Origin: Bacillota bacterium
GTDB taxonomy: Bacteria > Bacillota > Clostridia > Christensenellales > SZUA-584
Assembly (NCBI GenBank): GCA_023406895.1
Contig: JAEXTV010000024.1
Span: forward strand, 19,065 to 83,064
Length of the DNA: 64,000 nt
Direction of reading: 5' to 3'
Shown here: in pieces, positions 43,443 to 51,199 of the stretch
How positions within the stretch are numbered: the stretch's first letter is position 1
How the letters are laid out: every line of letters begins with the position of its first letter
Notes under the pieces: model-generated
Told to the model about the DNA's origin: nothing
Seen by the model: only the letters and a program-made list of their open reading frames with translations
Databases searched by the model: none
Program-made: the position numbers and the translations under genes

Positions 43443-43472
43443 GTTTTGCGGGACCCGAGACCCCCGCAAAAC
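43443..43472. terminator. Perfect inverted repeat, possible terminator
   Basis: GTTTTGCGGG (43443-43452) and CCCGCAAAAC (43463-43472) are perfect 10-bp arms followed by CTTTT on the + strand. It lies 230 bp beyond the 4Fe-4S gene. Apart from it, 43169-43701 shows no gene. Confidence 0.45.
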
Positions 43473-43701
43473 CTTTTAAAGTCTGTTTAACATATTCATG
43501 CGCAAGTCGGCATCACAACAAAAAAAATTTGACGGTGTTGCCGTTCTTTTCGCAGTCGCAGTGAACAGGAATGGCTAAGCAACGACGGGTCGGATACGAA
43601 TCTGTGATCCTTTCTGTCGTTGCTGCGCTTCTCACAACACACCCAAAGGCTGCGTTGTCTTAGAATTCTGTGCATGAAGCTTATGGGCACACGTGGTGCG
43701 A

Positions 43702-44397
43702 TCAGTCTTCAATGATCTCGCCATTCGGCGCAATCACCGTCACATGCCACGGAATCATCTTGCCGCTGCTTTGCAGTGCCTGCTTCACCGCGTATTCGAT
43801 GCCACCGCAGCACGGAACGCTCATGCGCAGCACTTCAATGCTCTTGATCTCATTATACTTTAATATCTCTGTCAGCTTTTCCGAATAATCCGTCATGTCA
43901 AGCTTGGGGCATCCGATCAGTGTAATCTTGCCGCGCATGAACTTTTCGTGCACGTTCGCATAGGCATACGCCGTGCAGTCTGCCGCGATGAGCAGCTTGG
44001 CTCCGTCAAAATACGGTGCATTCACAGGCACGAGCTTGATCTGGCACGGCCACTGCCCGAGCTCGGAAACCATCTCTTCCTTAGGCTGCGGCGCGGCTGC
44101 ATGCGGCCGTCTTTCGAGCGCTGTCGCGCGTGCCGACGGACATCCGCCGCCGCCATGCTGCTTTTTCATATGCTTCTCCACCGCCTCCTTATCAAAATCC
44201 GCCGCTTCGCGTTCCTCGATTGTGATGGCCCCTGTGGGACACTCAGGCAGACAGTTGCCAAGGCCATCACAGTAGGATTCGGACATCAGCTTTGCTTTCC
44301 CGTCCACCATCGCGAGCGCGCCCTCGTGGCACGCCTCCACACACAGCCCGCAGCCGTTGCATTTATCTTCGTCAATCGTAATGATATTGCGTTTCAT
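43702..44397 (-). CDS. 4Fe-4S dicluster ferredoxin-domain protein
   Basis: The 231-residue protein has two N-terminal cluster motifs: CNGCGLCVEAC (12-22 region) and CDGLGNCLPECP (43-54 region). A linker with a GGGGCPSARA stretch follows. The C-terminal domain contains Cys in LIAADCTAYAYANVH and LIGCPKLD and the pair in SVPCCGGIE. This architecture is common in anaerobes beside a Crp/Fnr regulator and is thought to work in redox metabolism. The electron partner is unknown. GAGGGAGGT precedes the ATG. It is divergent from the regulator gene. Confidence 0.87.
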   Translation of the reverse strand: MKRNIITIDEDKCNGCGLCVEACHEGALAMVDGKAKLMSESYCDGLGNCLPECPTGAITIEEREAADFDKEAVEKHMKKQHGGGGCPSARATALERRPHAAAPQPKEEMVSELGQWPCQIKLVPVNAPYFDGAKLLIAADCTAYAYANVHEKFMRGKITLIGCPKLDMTDYSEKLTEILKYNEIKSIEVLRMSVPCCGGIEYAVKQALQSSGKMIPWHVTVIAPNGEIIED

Positions 44398-44421
44398 GGT
44401 TTTTACCTCCCTCTATCTTCC

Positions 44422-44480
44422 TTGCTTTTCTGGCCTTATTATCGTATATTTAAACAAATCAGTCTGTTGCATTTGCAACA
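44422..44480. promoter_or_regulatory. Divergent promoter region with Fnr-like palindrome
   Basis: On the + strand TTGCTT (44422-44427) and TATATT (44445-44450) are 17 bp apart. The palindrome TGTTGC-ATTT-GCAACA (44465-44480) has the N4 spacing of Fnr-type sites (TTGAT-N4-ATCAA). On the minus strand a GATAAT (44443-44438) would set a start near 44431, placing the palindrome centre at about -41.5, the class II activator position. Confidence 0.6.
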
Positions 44481-44494
44481 ACGAGGAGAACGCG

Positions 44495-45190
44495 ATGGAT
44501 TTTTCGTCCATTTATTCGGCAAGAATCGCGCTTTTCAAAGGCATCAGCGAAAACGAGCTTTCCGATATGCTGCAATGTCTGGGGGCAATTGAAAAGAGCT
44601 ATAAAAAGGGCAGCTTTATACTCATGGCTGGAGACCCGCTGCACCATGTCGGCATCATGCTTTCAGGTCAGGCCACCGTGTTTAAATCCGACCTCTTGGG
44701 CAGCCGCACGGTGCTCGGGGCGCTCGGGCCATCCCAGCTTTTCGCCGAAACGTTTGTCTGCGCCGGCGTCAAGACGAGCCCTGTCAACGTGGAAGCCGCC
44801 GCCGATACGAGCGTGCTGCTGCTGGCTTTTGACCGCATTTTGCATACGTGCACCGCTTGCTGCGCTCACCATTCGGCACTGATTCATAACATGCTGCGCA
44901 TCGTGGCGCAAAAAAACCTCGCGCTCAGCGAAAAGCTTGATCATATGGCGCGCAAGACCACGCGCCAGAAAATCGCCTCGTATCTGATTGATCAGGCCAC
45001 GCGCGCGGGCGGACGCCGTTTTGAAATTGCGCTTGATCGTCAGGCGCTTGCCGATTATCTGAGCGTAAACCGCAGCGCGCTCTCGCGCGAGCTCTCACGC
45101 ATGAGCGAGGAGGGCGCAGTGGATTACCAGCGTAACAGCTTCTATATACGCAGCCTCGAGCAGCTTGAAGATATGCTGCTTCACGAATAG
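44495..45190 (+). CDS. Crp/Fnr-family regulator
   Basis: The 231-residue protein has a cyclic-nucleotide-binding-like beta-roll (about 15-130: KGSFILMAGDPLHHVGIMLSGQATVFKSD) and a dimer helix. A winged helix-turn-helix contains LADYLSVNRSALSRELSRMSEEG. No N-terminal Fnr iron-sulfur Cys set is present. A CTACCAHH cluster in the middle could matter for metal or redox sensing, which is speculative. The ATG at 44495 follows ACGAGGAGAACGCG. It is divergent to the 4Fe-4S gene, its likely target. Confidence 0.88.
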   Translation: MDFSSIYSARIALFKGISENELSDMLQCLGAIEKSYKKGSFILMAGDPLHHVGIMLSGQATVFKSDLLGSRTVLGALGPSQLFAETFVCAGVKTSPVNVEAAADTSVLLLAFDRILHTCTACCAHHSALIHNMLRIVAQKNLALSEKLDHMARKTTRQKIASYLIDQATRAGGRRFEIALDRQALADYLSVNRSALSRELSRMSEEGAVDYQRNSFYIRSLEQLEDMLLHE

Positions 45191-45238
45191 ACACATTATG
45201 TTATAATAATCCGGAAATATGCGAAAGGATTGACTCTC

Positions 45239-46432
45239 ATGGATAACGGCAGCGGCGTGACATACGCTTTGGGATTTAAGGCGGCGGGCGTGGCCTGCGG
45301 CATTAAGAAAAACGGCAATAAAGATCTGGCCATCATCAAGTGCGACACCGTCGCCACAGCGGCGGGCGTGTTTACGCGCAACAAGGTGAAGGGCCACTCC
45401 CTTGTGCTCGCGCACAAAAATCTTCGCAACGGGCGCGCGCAGGCTGTCATCATCAACGCAGGCAACGCCAACGCATGCCTCGGCAGCCGCGGCGAACAGG
45501 ATGCGCTGCGCATGGCACAGCTGGCAGCGGATAGGCTTGGCTGCAAGCCGCAGGACGTGCTCACGGGTTCCACCGGCGTGATTGGCATGCCGCTTCCCAT
45601 TGAACGAATTGAGGTGGGGTTGTGTAAAGCCGTGCTCTCACGCGAGGGCGGTGCAGACGCGGCGACGGCGGTCATGACCACAGACACGATAAGAAAAGAA
45701 GCTCAGACAAGCGTCACGATAAGCGGCCGCGAAATCAGAATCGGCGGCATGGCCAAGGGGAGTGGCATGATTCACCCGAACATGGCGACTATGATCTCCG
45801 TGATCACCACCGATGCCGCAATATCCGCCAAGGCGCTGAAGAAGGCGCTCAAAGACGCGGCGAATGTGTCGTACAACCGCATATCCGTGGACGGCGATAC
45901 GAGCGTATGCGACAAGGTTCTGCTGCTGGCCTCGGGGCTGGCGGGCAACAAGCCGATAGAAGAAGGCACTGATGATTACGATAGATTTTTCACGGCGCTC
46001 AAGGAGGTCTGCGTGACGCTTTCCAAGCTGCTCGCGGCGGACGGCGAAGGCGCAACAAAGCTGCTGACGATTGACGTGCGGCACGCACGCTCAGCCAAAG
46101 CCGCACATATGATCGCGTCGGCGATTGCGAAATCGCCGTTGTGCAAGACGGCGGCGTTCGGCAACGATGCCAACTGGGGCCGGCTGCTGACCGCGGCGGG
46201 CTATTCGGGTGCATCGTTCGACCCAACGAAGGTGGATATCTACATCGGCGGCGTGCAGGTCTGCAAACAGGGAGGCGGGCTCGCGTTCGACGAAGAAGCG
46301 GCGCTCAAAGAGCTCAAGCAGAAGGAAGTCACCTATATCATCGATTTGAACGACGGCGACGCGTCCGACATGATGTGGACATGCGATTTCTCGCTTGATT
46401 ATGTGAAAATCAACGCGGATTATAGGACATAA
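45239..46432 (+). CDS. argJ: Bifunctional ornithine acetyltransferase/N-acetylglutamate synthase
   Basis: The 397-residue protein carries the ArgJ self-cleavage motif GMAKGSGMIHPNMATM, in which the Thr of NMAT becomes the nucleophile of the beta chain. NAGNANACLGSRGEQDA, STGVIGMPLP and FGNDANWGRLL are also diagnostic. It recycles acetyl groups in arginine synthesis by moving acetyl from N-acetylornithine to glutamate. No other arginine gene is nearby, which is unusual. The start is set at the ATG at 45239 behind AAAGGA; a TTG at 45230 is possible. TATAAT lies at 45202-45207. Confidence 0.92.
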   Translation: MDNGSGVTYALGFKAAGVACGIKKNGNKDLAIIKCDTVATAAGVFTRNKVKGHSLVLAHKNLRNGRAQAVIINAGNANACLGSRGEQDALRMAQLAADRLGCKPQDVLTGSTGVIGMPLPIERIEVGLCKAVLSREGGADAATAVMTTDTIRKEAQTSVTISGREIRIGGMAKGSGMIHPNMATMISVITTDAAISAKALKKALKDAANVSYNRISVDGDTSVCDKVLLLASGLAGNKPIEEGTDDYDRFFTALKEVCVTLSKLLAADGEGATKLLTIDVRHARSAKAAHMIASAIAKSPLCKTAAFGNDANWGRLLTAAGYSGASFDPTKVDIYIGGVQVCKQGGGLAFDEEAALKELKQKEVTYIIDLNDGDASDMMWTCDFSLDYVKINADYRT

Positions 46433-46469
46433 TACATTCTGCTTTGCTTTTTAACGCAACCGTCACTTT

Positions 46470-46504
46470 TGTCATGCTGAGGAGCACAGCGACGAATGCA
46501 TCTG
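46470..46504. repeat. Dispersed palindromic repeat, copy A5 (short fragment)
   Basis: TGTCATGCTGAGGAGCACAGCGACGAATGCATC matches only the first third of the family. It lies between argJ and the terminator. Confidence 0.4.
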
Positions 46505-46520
46505 TTATTATGTTAACGAA

Positions 46521-46560
46521 AAAGCGCACTGGGGGCTGTCAGTGCGCTTTGTGTTTTTTG
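46521..46560. terminator. Terminator between argJ and hsp20
   Basis: AAAGCGCACT (46521-46530) pairs with AGTGCGCTTT (46541-46550), then GTGTTTTTTG on the + strand. It can serve both convergent genes. Confidence 0.85.
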
Positions 46561-46566
46561 TTCATA

Positions 46567-47013
46567 CTATTGTATCTCAATCCGTCGGGTGCTTTCCGCG
46601 TTTTTCTGTCGCGGCACGCTGACCCTCAATATGCCGCCGTCCAGCTTGGCTGAAATGCCGTCTGCCTCAGCGTCCGCAAGATAGACCGCGCGGCTCATTG
46701 AGCTGTAACGCCGCTCGCGGTGAATGTAATTCTTGGTTTCCTCGTCCCTGTTCTCTTCGTGGTTCACCGAGATGCGCAGTGTGCCGTCGTTCATCTCGAG
46801 GCTGACCTCTTCTTTTTTCACACCCGGCAGCTCCGCCTCGATGGTGTATTCGTTATCCGATTGCTGCACATCAATCTTGAACGCTGCTTGCGTGCGCCGT
46901 CCCGTCAGCCACGGGTCGGTAAAGAAATCATCCAGCATGTTGTAAAAATCCTCAAAGCCAGTGGGCGTCACGCTCCTGTTTCTCCTGTTTGCGGGTATCA
47001 AGTTTGCCATCAT
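46567..47013 (-). CDS. Hsp20/alpha-crystallin small heat shock protein
   Basis: The 148-residue protein has an N-terminal arm (GFEDFYNMLDDFFTDPWL) and an alpha-crystallin domain (about 44-140: FKIDVQQSDNEYTIEAELPGVKKEEVSLEM and GGILRVSVPRQ). It ends in the IEIQ-type tail used for oligomer contacts. It holds unfolding proteins without ATP. AAGGAG with 6-nt spacing selects the ATG at 47013. A CIRCE element in its leader shows HrcA control. Confidence 0.92.
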   Translation of the reverse strand: MMANLIPANRRNRSVTPTGFEDFYNMLDDFFTDPWLTGRRTQAAFKIDVQQSDNEYTIEAELPGVKKEEVSLEMNDGTLRISVNHEENRDEETKNYIHRERRYSSMSRAVYLADAEADGISAKLDGGILRVSVPRQKNAESTRRIEIQ

Positions 47014-47058
47014 AATCAACTCCTTTTTTCGATTTCAACAGCATATTCTCTGTTCGTT

Positions 47059-47085
47059 TTAGCACTCTCTCCCCACGAGTGCTAA
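47059..47085 (-). promoter_or_regulatory. CIRCE element (HrcA operator)
   Basis: TTAGCACTC (47059-47067) and GAGTGCTAA (47077-47085) are separated by 9 bp, a perfect match to the CIRCE consensus. It lies in the hsp20 leader, between promoter and ribosome binding site. Confidence 0.97.
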
Positions 47086-47097
47086 CTCCTTATGACT

Positions 47098-47128
47098 ATT
47101 ATATACCACTTTGCTTCGTTTTAGTCAA
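47098..47128 (-). promoter_or_regulatory. Vegetative promoter of hsp20
   Basis: TTGACT (47128-47123) and TATATA (47105-47100) are 17 bp apart on the minus strand; an overlapping TATAAT at 47103-47098 gives 19 bp. The start point should be near 47092, with CIRCE directly downstream. Confidence 0.75.
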
Positions 47129-47210
47129 GGAAGGTCAAGATTTGTTTACAAATTATTTTATGCGCGTATGCTCACGAATGTCTATGAACGAAAACCAAGT
47201 AGTCGGTACC

Positions 47211-47234
47211 AAAAAAGCGGCCTTTCAGCCGCTT
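47211..47234 (-). terminator. Hairpin terminator left of repeat A6
   Basis: AAGCGGC (47215-47221) pairs with GCCGCTT (47228-47234). On the minus strand it ends in a TTTTTT run. It could end the nitroreductase transcript after passing repeat A6. Confidence 0.65.
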
Positions 47235-47257
47235 GAGGTTGCTGACAGAGTTTCAAT

Positions 47258-47367
47258 TGTCATGCCGATTGAGCGAAGCGATTGACTGCGCAGCGGACCG
47301 GAATCCCATGTTTAAAGCGTCCTACCATGGGATTCTTCACTTCACACACGTTCCGTTCAGCATGACA
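47258..47367. repeat. Dispersed palindromic repeat, copy A6 (complete, best preserved)
   Basis: The 110-bp copy has perfect 8-bp terminal inverted repeats TGTCATGC (47258-47265) and GCATGACA (47360-47367). The inner core is ATCCCATG (47303-47310) and CATGGGAT (47326-47333). The segment GAGCGAAGCGATTGACTGCG is shared with copy A1. It has no coding capacity. Confidence 0.8.
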
Positions 47368-47419
47368 GGTTGAAGTTTTTTATTAATCCGAAGCGGCCTG
47401 CCAGTCACTTTATAGATCG

Positions 47420-48022
47420 TTATTCAAATATCCGAACCCGCTCATCAAGGCTTTTAAACTCCTTGTCTCCCGGAGCTTGAGTCGGCTTACCAAACGGCAT
47501 CTGCGCGACCATTTGCCACTCAGCCGGCACGTTCCATTTTAGGCGCACCGCGTCGTCCACGAGCGGGCTGTAATGCTGCAGCGACGCGCCAAGCCCCTCG
47601 GCTTCAAGCGCCGTCCAAATGACATATTGGTGCATCGCGCTGGAATGCTGCGACCACAGCGCAAATCTGTCCGCATACAGCGGGAACTTCGCCGCAAGCT
47701 CATCCACCGCGCCTTTATCGATAAAATACAGCACCGTGCCATACCCCGACGCAAACGACCCCTTCACCTTTCGCTGCATTGCTGGGAACCGGTCGGGCGG
47801 CGTCACCTTTTTCAGCGCGTCCAGCGTAAGCTGCCAAAACGCTTGATGCGCACCGTCAAACAGCAGCATAATCCGCGTACTCTGCGAGTTATAAGGCGAC
47901 GGCACATGCGTCACCGCGCCTTTCACAATCTCAGCGATCTTATCATTCGGTACGATTTTTTCATTACTGATCCCGTATATGCTGCGCCGCTGTTTCACGG
48001 CATCCCAAAAGCTTTTTTGCAT
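47420..48022 (-). CDS. Nitroreductase-family protein
   Basis: The 200-residue protein starts MQKSFWDAVKQRRSIYGISNEKIVPNDKI, the RRS FMN-phosphate contact of nitroreductases. It continues with VPSPYNSQSTRIMLLFDG, SSAMHQYVIWTALEAEGLGASLQHY and MPFGKPT. It matches the fungal Frm2/Hbn1-like branch, which reduces lipid-derived or nitro compounds with NAD(P)H. It is monocistronic. Confidence 0.87.
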   Translation of the reverse strand: MQKSFWDAVKQRRSIYGISNEKIVPNDKIAEIVKGAVTHVPSPYNSQSTRIMLLFDGAHQAFWQLTLDALKKVTPPDRFPAMQRKVKGSFASGYGTVLYFIDKGAVDELAAKFPLYADRFALWSQHSSAMHQYVIWTALEAEGLGASLQHYSPLVDDAVRLKWNVPAEWQMVAQMPFGKPTQAPGDKEFKSLDERVRIFE

Positions 48023-48081
48023 TGTCTTGTCCTCCGCAGATGTTCGATCTTAGTATAGCCTTATCTTTCATTATTGCAAGC

Positions 48082-48103
48082 AAAAAACCCCGCTATTGCA
48101 GGG
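48082..48103 (-). terminator. Terminator downstream of sigE
   Basis: CCCCGC (48088-48093) pairs with GCAGGG (48098-48103) using one G-T pair. The minus strand continues with TTTTTTGC. It lies between sigE and the nitroreductase gene. Confidence 0.65.
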
Positions 48104-48257
48104 CTTCGTATATCCAAACCATTTTGTCATTTCCAAGCTGCCGACTGAATACGGGCAAAATATAATGCTTGTCAAAGAGGATACGGTTTCTGCGTCCCAT
48201 GGTCCGTACGTTATCGGCATAATACTTGCCGTTTCTTGGCAGAACAGATTTTTGCAC
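48093..48257 (-). pseudogene. Unassigned open fragment downstream of sigE
   Basis: On the minus strand an open stretch reads VLPRNGKYYADNVRTMGRRN and ends DKMVWIYEALQ with TAG at 48093-48095. A GTG at 48257 is the only plausible start and has no ribosome binding site. The residue mix looks like real protein, so I read it as the 3' end of a lost gene. The family is not recognised. Confidence 0.3.
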
Positions 48258-48297
48258 GGCTAGACATATATGACTGTGATAAAAGCTTTAATATCGG

Positions 48298-49008
48298 CTA
48301 AACGATTTTGCTGATTTCGGTGCGCAGCTGCTTGATAATACGCTTTTCAAGCCGCGATATGTAAGACTGCGAAATGCCGAGACAATCGGCCACCTGCTTT
48401 TGCGTGCGTTCCTTCTGGCCGTTGAGCCCAAAGCGCATCTCCATGATCATCTTCTCCCGCGCACAGAGCTTGTCGATGCATGTCTGCATGAGGTCCTTCT
48501 CCACGCCATCCTCAATCTCGGTGTATACCACGTCCGGCTCGGTGCCGAGTATGTCTGATAACAGCAGTTCGTTGCCGTCCCAGTCCACGTTGAGCGGCTC
48601 ATCAAATGAAACTTCATAGCGAAGCTTGGCGTTGCGCCGCAGGTACATGAGTATCTCGTTTTCAATGCAGCGCGAGGCGTACGTCGCGAGCTTGATATTT
48701 TTATCCACATCGAATGTATTAACGGCCTTAATGAGTCCGATTGCGCCGATTGACACGAGATCTTCAATGCCGATACCCGTGTTTTCAAACTTACGCGCAA
48801 TGTACACAACCAGCCTTAGATTTCGCTCAATGAGCACGCGTCTGACCGATTTGTCCCCCTCCCCCAACAGCTGAAGCAGTGTCGCCTCCTCCGCTCGTGT
48901 GAGCGGCGGCGGCAGCGCTTCGCTCCCGTTGATATAGTCCGCCCTCGGCGCGAGCTTCAGCCTCAGCATCACCCAGGCGATCAGTCTTTGTACCCACAGC
49001 GTCCTCAT
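48298..49008 (-). CDS. sigE: Sporulation sigma factor E
   Basis: The 236-residue sigma-70 protein begins with a hydrophobic pro-sequence (MRTLWVQRLIAWVMLRLKL) that SpoIIGA removes. Region 2 contains LVSIGAIGLIKAVNTFDVDKNIKLATYASRCIENEILMYLR and region 4 has the helix-turn-helix TQKQVADCLGISQSYISRLEKR. It directs early mother-cell transcription. The ATG at 49008 follows GAAAGGAGCAACAT. Its first 182 bp are overlapped by the end of spoIIGA in another frame. Confidence 0.95.
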   Translation of the reverse strand: MRTLWVQRLIAWVMLRLKLAPRADYINGSEALPPPLTRAEEATLLQLLGEGDKSVRRVLIERNLRLVVYIARKFENTGIGIEDLVSIGAIGLIKAVNTFDVDKNIKLATYASRCIENEILMYLRRNAKLRYEVSFDEPLNVDWDGNELLLSDILGTEPDVVYTEIEDGVEKDLMQTCIDKLCAREKMIMEMRFGLNGQKERTQKQVADCLGISQSYISRLEKRIIKQLRTEISKIV

Positions 49009-49864
49009 ATGTTGCTCCTTTCTTCAGTTCGTCCAGCAGATCTGTACCCGCAATCGCGCCGAATCCGCCGGAAATCGGTTGCTGCGACAGACACACCACG
49101 GCTTTCACGCCTTTGGGCGAGCTCGGCAGTGCCGCATTGTCAATCTCGATACCGTAAAAAAGCCTCTGCCCCGCCGCAGTGGCACACGGTACGATACGCA
49201 GGCGGTCAGTCGGCTTCGGAATCTTCTTTGATACCAGTTCCATCAGATCACTGCCCAGTAGCTGTCCGGCAGACGCGCGGCTTAAAAAAATCACGCTGAG
49301 CCTGCTTATCGGGTCGCGCACGAGATTGCCCGAATCGGCAAACGCTTTCACCGTGAGATGCTTATCACCCATCGTCAGCGTGAGCATCGCCGCGTGCTCC
49401 TCACGCCGGAGCGTGCGCTGCTTGACGCGCGCCAGCAGATCGGTCAGCACAGCGCCCACAAGCAGCCCGAGAAGGATGATGCGCACCGGCGCTTTTACCG
49501 CAAACCCGCCGCCGATGGCGACAGGGTCACCAAAGCTCAGCATACACGCATAAACCGCACCCGCGAGCACGAATGAAGCGACCCAGAACGCGCAGGTGTT
49601 CTTCCAGAATCCTTTTTCGCCGTGCCGAAAATATGCGGCCAGACACATCGCAAATCCGGCCGCGATTTTTACCAAAATCATCTCCATCCAGCCGCTTAAT
49701 GCCACGGCAATGCACCCATATACGCCGCCCAGCGCCGCCGCTATGCAGAACCTTTTCCACCGAACCGGCGTTTTGGTCAGCCGCGACGCGAGCAGTATGA
49801 TGAGCAGGTTGACAATAAAATTGTCGAGAAACACGAGCTCAATATAGACTTTTTGCAACCCCAC
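48827..49864 (-). CDS. spoIIGA: Sigma-E processing peptidase SpoIIGA
   Basis: The 345-residue protein has five membrane helices in the first 155 residues (YIELVFLDNFIVNLLIILLASRL and onwards) and a cytosolic aspartic-protease-like domain with the catalytic Asp in ADSGNLVRDP. It dimerises and cleaves pro-sigma-E in the mother cell. It runs 30-40 residues longer than usual: after LDELKK an Ala/Gly/Glu-rich tail reads through the start of sigE for 182 bp. The start codon is GTG at 49864, with TTG at 49858 as alternative. Confidence 0.9.
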   Translation of the reverse strand: MGLQKVYIELVFLDNFIVNLLIILLASRLTKTPVRWKRFCIAAALGGVYGCIAVALSGWMEMILVKIAAGFAMCLAAYFRHGEKGFWKNTCAFWVASFVLAGAVYACMLSFGDPVAIGGGFAVKAPVRIILLGLLVGAVLTDLLARVKQRTLRREEHAAMLTLTMGDKHLTVKAFADSGNLVRDPISRLSVIFLSRASAGQLLGSDLMELVSKKIPKPTDRLRIVPCATAAGQRLFYGIEIDNAALPSSPKGVKAVVCLSQQPISGGFGAIAGTDLLDELKKGATYEDAVGTKTDRLGDAEAEARAEGGLYQRERSAAAAAHTSGGGDTASAVGGGGQIGQTRAH

Positions 49865-49948
49865 CAGACCCTTTTGTGTGTGATGGGCATATTATATAGG
49901 TACTGTCACTTGATATATTGTAGAACTGCGCTCTATGAAAAAATTAAT

Positions 49949-50107
49949 ATGACGCAATATGAGATGATGTGCATTGCACTTACGGGCGAAAATGCTCAAT
50001 ATCTACATTCATCGCACATCTGTTTTACAGTATTAAAAGCAATCGTTTCCAACGATAATATTGTCACAGAAAAACATGCAACCGGCTTATTGAATGAAGG
50101 AGGATGA
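49949..50107 (+). CDS. Small ORF of unknown function, possibly a remnant
   Basis: A 52-codon frame begins MTQYEMMCIALTGENAQYLHSSH and ends GLLNEGG. There is no good ribosome binding site before the ATG. Its end contains the GGAGGATG ribosome binding site of the rhodanese remnant. I do not recognise it, and it may be the tail of a lost gene. Confidence 0.25.
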   Translation: MTQYEMMCIALTGENAQYLHSSHICFTVLKAIVSNDNIVTEKHATGLLNEGG

Positions 50108-50111
50108 CAAG

Positions 50112-50238
50112 ATGTTTAGCAGATTTAAAGATAGACGGCCATGAAGCGAGAATGATGACAGAGCAAAAAGATGCGAATTTGGTCGATGTTAGATCACCGC
50201 AGGAATATCAAGAAGGGCAAATGTCCAGATGGAGATAA
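50112..50238 (+). pseudogene. Rhodanese-domain gene remnant
   Basis: A canonical GGAGGATGACAAG precedes ATG (MFSRFKD). The frame then breaks near 50133 and resumes as GHEARMMTEQKDANLVDVRS and PQEYQEGQM. This matches the first half of a small rhodanese (VDVRxxxEYxxGH), but the gene stops before the catalytic Cys loop. It is frameshifted and truncated. Confidence 0.6.
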
Positions 50239-50272
50239 AGGACTCTCTTAGTAGAAATCGCGCGGACGCACT

Positions 50273-51073
50273 TTAAGTTTGCGGTAGTTTTCTGGCAACA
50301 GACTCGAGATAGCCCAGAGCCTTTTGTTGTGCATAAAAACGCGGCTCAATCTTTTGTCCCAAATACGGCTCCCGCAATTCAAGGTACAGGCGGGTGAGCG
50401 TGCGCAGTGCGCTTATACAGCTTTGTTCGTCATGAACGGCGATTGTTTTAATTAAGGCCGGCATATCCTCCGGTGCGCTTTGTTCAATGTGTCTGACGCC
50501 GCGCGGAAGCCTGCCGTTTTTTATCTGCATCAGCTGCGCTACCACGTTCTGTCTTATAAATGAAATAGACTCAATCGCCTCGAAAATCTCGCCTCTGGCA
50601 ATTTTGCCGGCAACGTAATGCACCCATACCCAAAACCGGTCTTCCATCCATTGCAGATCGGGATAGGGAAACACGGCGGGCATACCAGCAAAGGCGTCGG
50701 ACAAAGCGTTATCTTTCTGATACAGAATCACAGGGTCTTCAATGCGCTTTCCGGCATCGTCCAAGGACACGAACTTCAAATCGACATGAAGCAGCGGAGA
50801 ATCATATAAACAGACAAGCAGGCGCGGTTCTCCCACATGCTCCCCTGTGAATGCAGAAAGCAGATCACCGAGACTTTGTGCGATCTCGATCCGTTCGCGC
50901 ATGATCTGATCAGCATCCTGCGGATTCACCGCGATCACAAAATCAAGATCGGAGTACTCATCCAAATCCCCTGAGATATATGAGCCTCCGAGCGCAATCC
51001 CAACGATTCTGCTATCCTGTTTGAGGATAGTAACGGCTTTATCAATAAAGACTTGATGCTCATTTGGAATCAT
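50273..51073 (-). CDS. Nucleotidyltransferase-domain protein
   Basis: The 266-residue protein has the polymerase-beta-type motif GGSYISGDLDEYSDLDFVI (GS, then DxD) near residues 30-48. A helical C-terminal domain (WVHYVAGKIARGEIFEAIES) resembles aminoglycoside or streptomycin adenylyltransferase helpers. Transfer of a nucleotide to a small molecule is likely, and drug resistance is possible but unproven. The ATG at 51073 follows CAGAGGTCAG. Confidence 0.82.
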   Translation of the reverse strand: MIPNEHQVFIDKAVTILKQDSRIVGIALGGSYISGDLDEYSDLDFVIAVNPQDADQIMRERIEIAQSLGDLLSAFTGEHVGEPRLLVCLYDSPLLHVDLKFVSLDDAGKRIEDPVILYQKDNALSDAFAGMPAVFPYPDLQWMEDRFWVWVHYVAGKIARGEIFEAIESISFIRQNVVAQLMQIKNGRLPRGVRHIEQSAPEDMPALIKTIAVHDEQSCISALRTLTRLYLELREPYLGQKIEPRFYAQQKALGYLESVARKLPQT

Positions 51074-51199
51074 ATTATCTGACCTCTGCAAAGAATGCTT
51101 TATCATTTAATATTCATGTAAGTGACAGCCTGAAATGAAACCGAACTCAATACCTGTGTATAATAGATCTGTCGGTCCATCTTGGATCATTCTGGACTC

